A stretch of DNA of 8,436 nt. Origin: Flavobacterium sp. (GTDB taxonomy: Bacteria > Bacteroidota > Bacteroidia > Flavobacteriales > Flavobacteriaceae). The position numbers and the translations under genes were made by a program. The stretch is taken from contig JASLHL010000085.1 in assembly GCA_030152225.1 (NCBI GenBank), positions 1 through 8,436 of the forward strand. The letters run 5' to 3'. The notes below the pieces were generated by a model. That model saw only the letters and a list, made by a program, of their open reading frames with translations. It was not told where the DNA came from and ran no database searches. Of this stretch, positions 1 through 6,945 are shown one piece after another; the stretch's first letter is position 1, and every line of letters starts with the position of its first letter.

Positions 1-33
1 CTCCAATATGTTGTTATTACTTTCTTCCACCAT

Positions 34-95
34 TAAGTATCTCACTGAGATAATATTTTGTTTTGGTGTTCGATGAGTCTACGCTTCGCTTCGAT
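34..95. repeat. Diverged single copy of the same repeat, opposite orientation
   Basis: On the minus strand, the DNA between the Rhs FGE codons (ending at 96) and MVEE (starting at 33) reads GCGTAGACTCATCGAACACC, then an A-rich middle, then GTGAGATAC. This resembles the plus-strand unit of the 171-371 array: the first 22 bases share TCATCGAA(T/C)ACCAA and about 17 matches with one gap, and both end in TGAGATA. The final GAGATAC also matches the outer end of array unit 4. The copy is therefore inverted relative to the array. It contains the near-perfect palindrome TATCTCA-C-TGAGATA at 38-52. Because the insert is about 62 bp, or 59 bp if one Rhs codon is native, it breaks the Rhs reading frame. 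The exact insert edges are uncertain by a few bases. Confidence 0.6.
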
Positions 96-170
96 TTCTC
101 CAAATGGCAAGTACTCGATGTACTGTACGGGTGTTCCTAAAACATCTGTAATATACGAGGTACTACCCAA

Positions 171-371
171 ACGAAGTTCATCGAATACCAATAAACAATA
201 ATAAAGTAAATGAGATAAACGAAGTTCATCGAATACCAATAAACAATAATAAAATAAATGAGATAAACGAGATAAACGAAGTTCATCGAATACCAATAAA
301 CAATAATAAAATAAATGAGATAAACGAAGTTCATCGAATACCAATAAACAATAATAAAGTAAATGAGATAC
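171..371. repeat. Tandem array of four 48-bp units inserted in the Rhs core
   Basis: Units start at 171, 219, 276 and 324. Each runs from ACGAAGTTCATCGAATACC through an A/T-rich middle to AAATGAGATAA on the plus strand. Units 1 and 4 have G at unit position 36; units 2 and 3 have A. Unit 2 is followed by 9 extra bases, because GAGATAAAC is duplicated at 260-268 and 269-277. Unit 4 ends in C (GAGATAC) instead of A. The total is exactly 201 bp (67 codons), placed between the His codon of YHSDH and the Leu codon of LGST. Read on the minus strand, the array is open in two frames: one continuous with the Rhs pieces (SHL(L/F)YYCLLVFDELRL) and one giving YLIYFIIVYWYSMNFV. The third frame is closed by TGA in each unit. 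I do not recognise the repeat family. Confidence 0.93.
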
Positions 372-475
372 ATGGTCGCTATGGTACCACCAAATTCTTC
401 CTGAAATAAAAGGAGGATTCGGAATAGTAGGTAGTGCGTCCATGGTGACACCATTGCGTGTTCATAGTGATGCTT

Positions 476-509
476 AAAAAAAGAGTGACCTTTTGGGTCA
501 CCCTTTTTT
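476..509 (-). terminator. Intrinsic terminator downstream of tamB, probably bidirectional
   Basis: The stem pairs GTGACC (485-490) with GGTCAC (496-501) around the 5-nt loop TTTTG. After one A/C mismatch (484/502) it continues through G483-C503 and a run of A-T pairs. Minus-strand transcripts leaving tamB, whose stop is at 557-555, would meet the hairpin about 45 nt downstream and then seven U residues. The plus strand also ends in six T residues, so transcription from either side could stop here. Confidence 0.85.
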
Positions 510-554
510 CTATCGTTCTACAGTTATTTTCTACTCCTGTTCCTCCACTAAAAA

Positions 555-3500
555 CTATCGCTCTTCAGGATGAGTCCCCGAAGGCGATGGGTTTCCTTTT
601 CGTCTGGTCTCATAGAAGCGAATAAACTCTTTGCTATAATCAGAATCTGGTAGGTCTTCTGCGCGATTATTTGAAGATTCTTTCTGCTCCTTCTTTTTCG
701 CGCGTTTTTCCGCCTGATTTAAAAATTTAGACAACAACTCTTTAAATGTGTCAAAATCCACTTCATACGTCAATCCTACACCTTGGGTATAACCAATTCC
801 CTCTCCAATGTAGTTGATGTCATTTTCTCGATTAAAGAAGCGCGCATTAAGCGTTCCTTCTTCGTTAATGCGCAGCAATACTTCTACGTCGCCCACAATC
901 ACTGATTGTTCTACACCACCCACAGGAACCCCTAGTTTTCCATTAACTGATATGCGATCGTTGACCTTAGTCGTAAACGTTACCCCCAAACGACCTTCGG
1001 TTTGGGTATACGGATTGCGTTCCCCTTGGGCATAGTTCAATCCTACCTTAAATTTGTCATCCGCATCAGAGAACAAATCGTCAAAGATACTACTCGCTCG
1101 TTCAAACAAACTTCCTGCTAAAGCCGAAGACGAGTTGTCAGAAGAGAAGAATGATCCCGTAGCCAATAAGGCCATCGCCTGTCGTTCACGTGTGTCTCTA
1201 TCGCTTAACTTATAGTCTAATTCCGATTTAACAACCGAACTTACCGTTGGAAAATTAATATCAAAATCTACTTCTGGGCTACTCAAACTACCATTTAAGA
1301 CAATCGCCACATCCGTTGGTACTTTTCGGTTGATGATGGAGTTATCGATAATCACACTTGGATTGGCTTCGGTATGGTAAATCGCCTGTAGATCGAGAAT
1401 CGCATTCATTGGGTTACCATCCCAACGAATGGTTCCGTATTTCTTCACCACAAATTTTTTATCGATTAACCCACCATATTTAAAGTTGTACTCCCCTTCA
1501 TACGCTTGGAAATCTCCCCACATATTAAATTTTCCTAGTGTATTGATTTCCATCGTAATAAACCCTGCTCCTTTTCCACGCATTGCATGTCCAGATTCGC
1601 GATCGAGGATAATTTCAATTTCGGCTTCTGGTGTTACATAAAACTCAAAATCTAGTTCAATTCCACTATTGCGGTACTTATATGGATCAAAATCTACCCC
1701 TGTTAGGCGTAACTTCTTCTCTTCAGGGGATAAGAAGTGAATAAAGTTATTCTCTCCTGTACTTTGCGCTTCTTTCAGCGGAATCTTAATCGACGTTCCT
1801 TTATTCGACGTTGCATTGATGTTGATACTCAACATTTCTATTGGCCCAACAATATCCGCTTTTCCGTTGATATAGGCGGTTCCATAGTACAAACTCCCCT
1901 CTTCATATTGGGTATCCAAAGCCAAGAGATTGGAGGAAGACAGCGATAAATTCATTACCCAATCTTTAAAGATCTTATGAGAAACAGTTCCATCAACAAG
2001 CCCTCTTGTCTTGTATTTGGTATCCATTAAACCTGCTTTGCGCAGAATAAATTGTTTCGTTGTAATATCCAAAGGCGTTTCTTGATCAAACGCATAGGTC
2101 ACTCCAGTAAATTTAGATTTGAATTTGGTATCATTTAAATACAAACGTCCATTGACATCTGGGTTTTTAGGCGTACCTAAAAAGGAAATCTTACCAAAAG
2201 CTGTACCTGTCATATCGCTGGCTACACTATTCAAGAATGGCGCAATGGTGCGCAACGGAAAATCGGTAAGCCCAGATTCTAAATTGAAATGCGTTTGCTT
2301 GTTGATGACATCTACATCCCCATTTAAATAAAATCGCTCTTTCTCATCATCATCAACTAAGCTCGATTGTACGGTAAATTTTTCCAAACTTTTGTTTCCG
2401 TCTACTTTGAAAAACATATCCCCCAAATACACGTGATTGATCAATAAGGAGTCAATTGCAATATTCGCTTGTGGATGGTAAACCTCGCGTTGCTGGTAAA
2501 ATTTGACATCACCGTCAATTTTCCCACCAAAAGAAAGATTTTCAATATCGGGCGTAATTTTACCCAAGTCAACATTTCCAAAAGATAAATTCAACTGTTT
2601 ATACGTCGAATCTCGCATCACCCCGCTCAAATTCACGCGTTGTTTATTGTGTGAAATCGCCAAAGAGTCAATGGTGAAATCCATTAGTTTTTTATTGAAG
2701 ACTAACTTATTCGCCTTGTCGTTATTCTCATTGATACTCCACTGAAAATCTTTAAAAAACACTTCAGATTTCTTGAATCCAACAACCGAAAGTTTCTCTT
2801 CATTGATGGTATGATACAAATTGAGTTCGTATTTGTCTTTTTTATTTTTTCCTCCTTTAAACTCAGAACGCACAAATAGCGTATCGTTATGCGTTAAATT
2901 CAGCAAGTTAAAATCTGTAACATCATAAAAATTCGTATGGACACTATCGATAGATACATAAGTATTATAGATGGGGTTGGAATTGTTGACATTCAACAAA
3001 ATATTGAAGAATTCCACTCCACTCACAGCAATACTAGGCGAATCGAAATTGAGTTTAAATAAGTTTTCATCACTGTCAATCTCTCCGTCCACATGAGTTC
3101 GCTCATTTAAGGTCAGCTGCGGCAGGAACACTTCAATTAAGCGATTGTGAACCGTAATATCAAAATCGACATATTGTCCTTTTTTTGTTTTATAAGGAGA
3201 ATAGTTGGTATACAAACTACCCAACGCATTCGTAAACAACAGCTTAGATTCCTCAAACAAGAATTTCCCTTTGATATACCCCTGAATGGCTTCTTTGGAG
3301 TTTAGCTGTAAGAAACGCTCGCCATCGGGTGTAAAAGTGGATTCAATTGAAAATTCCTCAAAGACATAGTGATCCTTACTATTGTCGTAAACAGCATTGT
3401 GCACTTTAAATATTCCCTCTAAATCTTCTATATTATTTCCTTTCGCTTTAAACTCAAAGTCACCCGTGAATTTAGAAAGTGTATCGTTGACAAATCCAAG

Positions 3501-5021
3501 GGCATGTAAGTCGGCATAATCCACTTGGGCGACGAAGTCGTAATTTTTCTCCTTGGTACTCAAGTCGATCGTACCGTTAAAATCGAGCTTCACATTGGGA
3601 TCCGCGCTGTGCAATAAACCGCGATAATACGGCATCTTCATTAAACCATCAACGGCTAATTGGGTATATTTATATTTTCCAAATACAAAGGAAAACACAT
3701 CTCCTTTCACGGAGGTGTTCAGCGATTTTTGATTAAACCCATGCCCATCGACATATAAGTCAAAAGACGTCAAACCAAATTGCTGATTGTTAATAAAGTG
3801 ACCTAAATCAAAGTGATCAAGTTTAATATTCCCTTTATAGGTAGCATGATCGGGATCATCCAATTGCTGAATGGCAATTTTGGCATTTCCCTTTCCGATT
3901 GAAGTCGTCAATTCGATATCCGTATCAAGCGTTCGCTTCGTCAATTCAACCGTTCCGACTAGATTAACTAGCCCCAAGCCCTCCAATTCTGTGGGTAGGG
4001 TTTTACCTAAAAGATCGGGCATTAACGCTGCTAAGTTATAGCGTGTGGTTTGTAAACGCGCCAGATTAGCACGCATCCAAAAAGGTTTGTGATCGTCAAA
4101 TACGTTGCGAAACGCAAAGTGTCCGATAATTTGAGAGTTATTCTCATCGACCAAATTAGCCCCTTCCAAAACAAAATCATTCATCACCCCCTTCATATGT
4201 CCTTTGAAAAACACTTCCTTATTCGAAGCAAATTCATGTGCAAAAACGTTGATATCTGAAGAGTTTAACTTGGCTTTATTGATTTGGAAATCCCAATTTA
4301 CTTTATCGACAAATTCTTTCATATCCCCCGGTTGAAAGGTCAAAAGAAGATGTCCTTCAATATCGGATTGATCGGTAACCAGATGTAAATCTTTTAATCC
4401 GATTGACGTCTGAGTATGGGAAAAATTTGTTGATACATGCTGTACATTCATCCCCCAGTGATCCAAGAAACTAACGTCCTTCACCAACCCGTAAATCTCG
4501 GGGCCTTTGATGAAGAAATTATCCACTTGTCCTTTCAATTTCCTGAAATCTACCGCCACTTTTGCTTTGGTATTGTCATCCGAAATAATCAGCTGGGAAT
4601 TTTTGATCAAAATACGCGAAGCCTTTAGACGAAATTTTCCTTCTCCTGGTTGACCATCATCAAAAACAGCAATCAATTCATCCAAGTTGGTCAGCGTATC
4701 CTTTTCATACTTGTGGATATTCATGTAGAGTCCATTGATTCGCGTGGTTCCCAAATACACTTTGCCTTGTTGTAAAGCGTTGAGATCTGCCAATCGCGTC
4801 TGCAACTGATCAATACCGATTAAAATATTGTGATGACTGTCTTTTGCTTCTACCCCTTTGAGGTGAATCACCCCAAATATATCAATAGCTAGACGATCAA
4901 TATAAAAGTCTGTACCAAATTTTTTGTTTATTTTCTCTGTTGCATATTGTGCCAAATAGCTTTGTACAATAGGTAACATCATCGATCCTACTGCTAGAAT
5001 CAGCAAACAAAACAGCGCCAA
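555..5021 (-). CDS. tamB: Translocation and assembly module protein TamB-like (AsmA-like, C-terminal TamB/DUF490 domain)
   Basis: TamB proteins are anchored in the inner membrane and span the periplasm as a long beta-rich groove. They are implicated in outer-membrane protein assembly with a BamA-like partner and in lipid transport to the outer membrane. This copy, 1488 residues from TTG, fits the large Bacteroidota type. A hydrophobic segment at residues 2-20 (LFCLLILAVG..) acts as signal anchor, followed by an amphipathic stretch with NKKFGTDFYIDRLAIDIFG, typical of AsmA-like N-termini. The body (about 40-1050) is beta-strand-like with alternating polar and hydrophobic residues. The C-terminal TamB domain covers about 1080-1420, with GKGAGFITMEI near 1146, LQAIYHTEANPS, GSLSSPEVDFDINFP and RERQAMALLATGSFFSS near 1285. 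A Lys/Glu-rich charged tail ends the protein. The start is doubtful: TTG at 5021 drops the basic residues IKKFKK encoded just upstream, and the frame stays open to TAA at 5066-5064 without ATG, GTG or TTG. It is transcribed alone, divergently from tsaD. Confidence 0.9.
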   Translation of the reverse strand: MALFCLLILAVGSMMLPIVQSYLAQYATEKINKKFGTDFYIDRLAIDIFGVIHLKGVEAKDSHHNILIGIDQLQTRLADLNALQQGKVYLGTTRINGLYMNIHKYEKDTLTNLDELIAVFDDGQPGEGKFRLKASRILIKNSQLIISDDNTKAKVAVDFRKLKGQVDNFFIKGPEIYGLVKDVSFLDHWGMNVQHVSTNFSHTQTSIGLKDLHLVTDQSDIEGHLLLTFQPGDMKEFVDKVNWDFQINKAKLNSSDINVFAHEFASNKEVFFKGHMKGVMNDFVLEGANLVDENNSQIIGHFAFRNVFDDHKPFWMRANLARLQTTRYNLAALMPDLLGKTLPTELEGLGLVNLVGTVELTKRTLDTDIELTTSIGKGNAKIAIQQLDDPDHATYKGNIKLDHFDLGHFINNQQFGLTSFDLYVDGHGFNQKSLNTSVKGDVFSFVFGKYKYTQLAVDGLMKMPYYRGLLHSADPNVKLDFNGTIDLSTKEKNYDFVAQVDYADLHALGFVNDTLSKFTGDFEFKAKGNNIEDLEGIFKVHNAVYDNSKDHYVFEEFSIESTFTPDGERFLQLNSKEAIQGYIKGKFLFEESKLLFTNALGSLYTNYSPYKTKKGQYVDFDITVHNRLIEVFLPQLTLNERTHVDGEIDSDENLFKLNFDSPSIAVSGVEFFNILLNVNNSNPIYNTYVSIDSVHTNFYDVTDFNLLNLTHNDTLFVRSEFKGGKNKKDKYELNLYHTINEEKLSVVGFKKSEVFFKDFQWSINENNDKANKLVFNKKLMDFTIDSLAISHNKQRVNLSGVMRDSTYKQLNLSFGNVDLGKITPDIENLSFGGKIDGDVKFYQQREVYHPQANIAIDSLLINHVYLGDMFFKVDGNKSLEKFTVQSSLVDDDEKERFYLNGDVDVINKQTHFNLESGLTDFPLRTIAPFLNSVASDMTGTAFGKISFLGTPKNPDVNGRLYLNDTKFKSKFTGVTYAFDQETPLDITTKQFILRKAGLMDTKYKTRGLVDGTVSHKIFKDWVMNLSLSSSNLLALDTQYEEGSLYYGTAYINGKADIVGPIEMLSININATSNKGTSIKIPLKEAQSTGENNFIHFLSPEEKKLRLTGVDFDPYKYRNSGIELDFEFYVTPEAEIEIILDRESGHAMRGKGAGFITMEINTLGKFNMWGDFQAYEGEYNFKYGGLIDKKFVVKKYGTIRWDGNPMNAILDLQAIYHTEANPSVIIDNSIINRKVPTDVAIVLNGSLSSPEVDFDINFPTVSSVVKSELDYKLSDRDTRERQAMALLATGSFFSSDNSSSALAGSLFERASSIFDDLFSDADDKFKVGLNYAQGERNPYTQTEGRLGVTFTTKVNDRISVNGKLGVPVGGVEQSVIVGDVEVLLRINEEGTLNARFFNRENDINYIGEGIGYTQGVGLTYEVDFDTFKELLSKFLNQAEKRAKKKEQKESSNNRAEDLPDSDYSKEFIRFYETRRKGNPSPSGTHPEER

Positions 5022-5121
5022 GAACAGGCGAAAAACTATTTTTTTAAATTTTTTGATAACTATTTATGTTTTAAATTTGCTCCTTACAATCTTCTTTCCT
5101 TTCAGACCAAGGTACAATCAA

Positions 5122-5155
5122 CAAATTTAATTATTTTTTGGCGTGATTGACCAAA
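5122..5155 (-). promoter_or_regulatory. Candidate promoter for tamB (Bacteroidota-type)
   Basis: On the minus strand, TTTG (5155-5152) is followed after 22 bp by TAAATTTG (5129-5122), a full match to the Bacteroidota -7 element TAnnTTTG. The spacing is at the long end of the usual range. Transcription would start near 5116, leaving a leader of roughly 50-95 nt depending on which tamB start is real. The leader contains AAGGAG at 5085-5080, too far from any candidate start to be an obvious ribosome binding site. Confidence 0.5.
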
Positions 5156-5158
5156 AAA
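5134..5158. promoter_or_regulatory. 8-bp inverted repeat in the divergent tamB-tsaD intergenic region
   Basis: TTTTTTGG (5134-5141) and CCAAAAAA (5151-5158) form a perfect inverted repeat separated by 9 bp. The symmetry places a TTTG on each strand near the middle of the divergent region; the minus-strand one is the proposed -33 element for tamB. It could be an operator, or only a consequence of A/T-rich sequence with symmetric -33 elements. There is no T-run positioned for a terminator role. Confidence 0.35.
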
Positions 5159-5178
5159 GAAGATATTAATTAGCTTTA
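5146..5178 (+). promoter_or_regulatory. Weak candidate promoter for the tsaD operon
   Basis: ATTG (5146-5149) is followed after 21 bp by TAGCTTTA (5171-5178), each one base from the Bacteroidota TTTG and TAnnTTTG elements. The resulting leader before the ATG at 5192 would be under about 10 nt, which is short. The region just before the ATG is A/T-rich (TTTAATTAAAA) without a Shine-Dalgarno site, as is common in this phylum. Confidence 0.28.
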
Positions 5179-5191
5179 AATTTAATTAAAA

Positions 5192-6214
5192 ATGTCCATA
5201 CAACCCACTTATATATTAGCGATTGAAAGTTCTTGTGACGACACAGCTGCAGCCGTATTAGCGGACAACCGTGTGCTGTCCAATGTCGTGGCCCGTCAAG
5301 AGATACACGAAGAATATGGGGGTGTTGTGCCGGAGCTAGCCTCCAGAGCACACCAACAAAATATAGTTCCCGTTGTTGATATCGCCTTAAAAAAAGCGGG
5401 AATTACCAAAGAACAGCTACACGCCATTGCCTTTACACAAGGTCCTGGCTTGATGGGATCACTACTCGTTGGCGGATCGTTTGCTAAATCCCTTGCATTA
5501 GCCCTAGATATTCCTTTACTTGCAGTGAACCACATGCATGCACATATTCTATGTCACTTTATTGAAGAAAACGGATTTGAACAACCGACGTTTCCCTTCT
5601 TGGCATTGACTATTTCGGGTGGTCACACCCAAATTGTCCAAGTCAATAGTTTCTTTGATTTACAAATATTGGGTGAAACAACAGATGATGCCGTAGGTGA
5701 AGCTTTTGACAAATCAGCAAAAATTCTCGGTTTTCCTTATCCAGGCGGCCCGTTAATTGACCGTTATGCGCAAGAGGGAAATCCAAAAGCCTATGCGTTT
5801 ACCAAACCAAAAGTAGACGGTTTGAACTTTAGCTTTAGTGGATTAAAAACCCAGTTTTTGTATTTTATTCAGAAACAAGTCAAAGAGAACCCCAACTTTA
5901 TTGAAGAAAACAAAGCGGATATTTGTGCGTCTATTCAACAGACGATCATTGCTATTTTAATGGACAAACTCAAAAAAGCGGTGGAACAAACAGGTATAAC
6001 GCAAATTGCTATTGGTGGTGGAGTTTCGGCCAATTCAGGTATTCGAAAAACCCTTAAAGAAGCCGAGCAAAAATACAAATGGAAAACGTTTATTCCCAAA
6101 TTTGAATATACCACAGACAACGCAGCAATGATTGGTATTGTTGGGTACTACCGCTATCGCGAATCGCTATTTGCTGATTCATCTGTTGTATCCAAAGCGA
6201 GAATTGAATTTTAA
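5192..6214 (+). CDS. tsaD: tRNA N6-adenosine threonylcarbamoyltransferase TsaD
   Basis: TsaD transfers the threonylcarbamoyl group from threonylcarbamoyl-AMP to A37 of ANN-decoding tRNAs, giving t6A. It works in the cytoplasm with TsaB and TsaE, while TsaC/Sua5 makes the intermediate; none of these partners is in this window. The 340 residues match the usual bacterial length. The ASKHA fold is marked by IESSCDDTAAAV (11-22), the metal-binding HMHAH (His114 and His118), SGGHTQIV (142-149), GEAFDKSAKILGFPYPGGP (169-187), FSFSGLKT (213-220), GGGVSANSG (275-283) and TTDNAAM (307-313), whose Asp309 is the third metal ligand. All key residues are present. The ATG at 5192 gives the normal short lead-in before the first motif. 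It is the first gene of a plus-strand cluster and ends 12 bp before rsmE. Confidence 0.97.
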   Translation: MSIQPTYILAIESSCDDTAAAVLADNRVLSNVVARQEIHEEYGGVVPELASRAHQQNIVPVVDIALKKAGITKEQLHAIAFTQGPGLMGSLLVGGSFAKSLALALDIPLLAVNHMHAHILCHFIEENGFEQPTFPFLALTISGGHTQIVQVNSFFDLQILGETTDDAVGEAFDKSAKILGFPYPGGPLIDRYAQEGNPKAYAFTKPKVDGLNFSFSGLKTQFLYFIQKQVKENPNFIEENKADICASIQQTIIAILMDKLKKAVEQTGITQIAIGGGVSANSGIRKTLKEAEQKYKWKTFIPKFEYTTDNAAMIGIVGYYRYRESLFADSSVVSKARIEF

Positions 6215-6226
6215 TGTAATCAACTT

Positions 6227-6934
6227 ATGCAGCTATTTTACTCCCCTTCTATCGAGAAAGAACAAGGCACTTTCACCTTTGACAAAGAGGAAAGTAAACA
6301 CATCATACGCGTATTGCGCAAAAAAGAAGGCGATACGCTCTTCGTAACCAATGGTCAAGGAACGCTATTTGAAACGCGAATTTCCTTGGCATCAGATCGC
6401 AGTTGCCTTACGGAAATCATCCAATACACCGACAAAGCGCAAACGCCTTTTCGCTTGCACTTAGCCGTTGCACCTACAAAAATGAACGAAAGATACGAGT
6501 GGTTTTTAGAGAAAGCAACGGAGATTGGCATTCACGAAATAACGCCTATTATCTGTGATCACTCAGAGCGCAAAGTGGTAAAAACAGAACGCTTTGAAAA
6601 AATCATTCAATCGGCAATGAAGCAATCACTTCAACTGTATCTGCCAAAATTAAATGACCCCATCACGCTCAAAGAATTCTTGAAACAAGAGCACAACAGC
6701 AAACTATATATTGCTCATTGTGACGAAGATAAAGAAAAAGAATTACTTAAAAACAGCATTCAACCCCAAGAAAATTACCTTTTATTGGTGGGACCCGAAG
6801 GAGATTTTTCTCCAGTGGAAATAAAAATAGCTTTAGAAAAAGGTTTTAAACCTGTATCTTTAGGTCATACAAGATTGAGAACAGAAACTGCTGCTCTTGT
6901 TGCTTGTCATAGTTTTGTATTCGCTAACGAATAA
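6227..6934 (+). CDS. rsmE: 16S rRNA (uracil1498-N3)-methyltransferase RsmE
   Basis: RsmE uses S-adenosylmethionine to methylate N3 of U1498 of 16S rRNA in the assembled small subunit. The 235 residues agree with the family length. The N-terminal PUA-like RNA-binding part (1-70) carries the family pattern ESKHIIRVLRKKEGDTL (22-38). The SPOUT/trefoil-knot domain follows, with KMNERYEWFLEKATEIG (85-101), HSERKVVK (112-119), AMKQSLQ (130-136), the SAM-binding loop LLVGPEGDFSPVEI (186-199) and the knot signature LGHTRLRTETAAL (212-224). No conserved position looks lost. The ATG at 6227 sits 12 bp after the tsaD stop, and the product starts with the typical MQLFYSP. Co-transcription with tsaD is likely. 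Confidence 0.97.
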   Translation: MQLFYSPSIEKEQGTFTFDKEESKHIIRVLRKKEGDTLFVTNGQGTLFETRISLASDRSCLTEIIQYTDKAQTPFRLHLAVAPTKMNERYEWFLEKATEIGIHEITPIICDHSERKVVKTERFEKIIQSAMKQSLQLYLPKLNDPITLKEFLKQEHNSKLYIAHCDEDKEKELLKNSIQPQENYLLLVGPEGDFSPVEIKIALEKGFKPVSLGHTRLRTETAALVACHSFVFANE

Positions 6935-6945
6935 ATCATTGCACA

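Larger units (their letters stand above)
1..464 (-). pseudogene. Rhs/YD-repeat protein remnant (RHS core), interrupted and running off the left edge
   Basis: Three separated pieces of a flavobacterial RHS-repeat-associated core are readable on the minus strand. Piece 1 (about 443 to 372) ends in SGRIWWYHSDH. Piece 2 (170 to 96) reads LGSTSYITD, then VQYIEYLPFGE. Piece 3 (33 to 1) reads MVEESNNNILE and leaves the window. Joined, they give the usual order YHSDHLGS..YITD..Y.PFGE.MVEE, which in intact proteins precedes the PYKFNGKELDEETG-type segment and a variable C-terminal toxin. The 201-bp insert between pieces 1 and 2 is in frame; the roughly 62-bp insert between pieces 2 and 3 shifts the frame and brings a TGA at 44-42. 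The frame is closed upstream by TGA at 464-462, so the N-terminal Rhs body is absent. I see no credible start site, and the tamB terminator lies immediately upstream. It is probably non-functional. The Rhs assignment rests on motif recall, not a search. Confidence 0.75.

Noticed and set aside
171..371. Possible CRISPR array
   Set aside because: The units are contiguous 48-bp tandem copies with no unique spacers, and no cas genes are nearby.
137..454. Second minus-strand frame of 105 codons (repeated YFIIVYWYSMNFV) as a membrane peptide gene
   Set aside because: It is open mainly because the 48-bp repeat lacks stops in that frame. It does not match the Rhs pieces on either side, and nothing supports a start or ribosome binding site. 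It remains possible that the repeat itself encodes something elsewhere in the genome.
814..2745. Plus-strand open frames of 70-80 codons inside tamB
   Set aside because: They lie antisense within a clearly coding gene, are short, and show no recognisable protein features.
5131..5160. TTTTTTGG / CCAAAAAA as an intrinsic terminator
   Set aside because: The stem is only two G-C pairs plus A-T pairs, and it lies upstream of both divergent genes, so there is no transcript it would need to end.
5166..5535. Minus-strand open frames overlapping the start of tsaD
   Set aside because: They overlap a strongly conserved coding region in antisense and have low-complexity, unrecognisable products.
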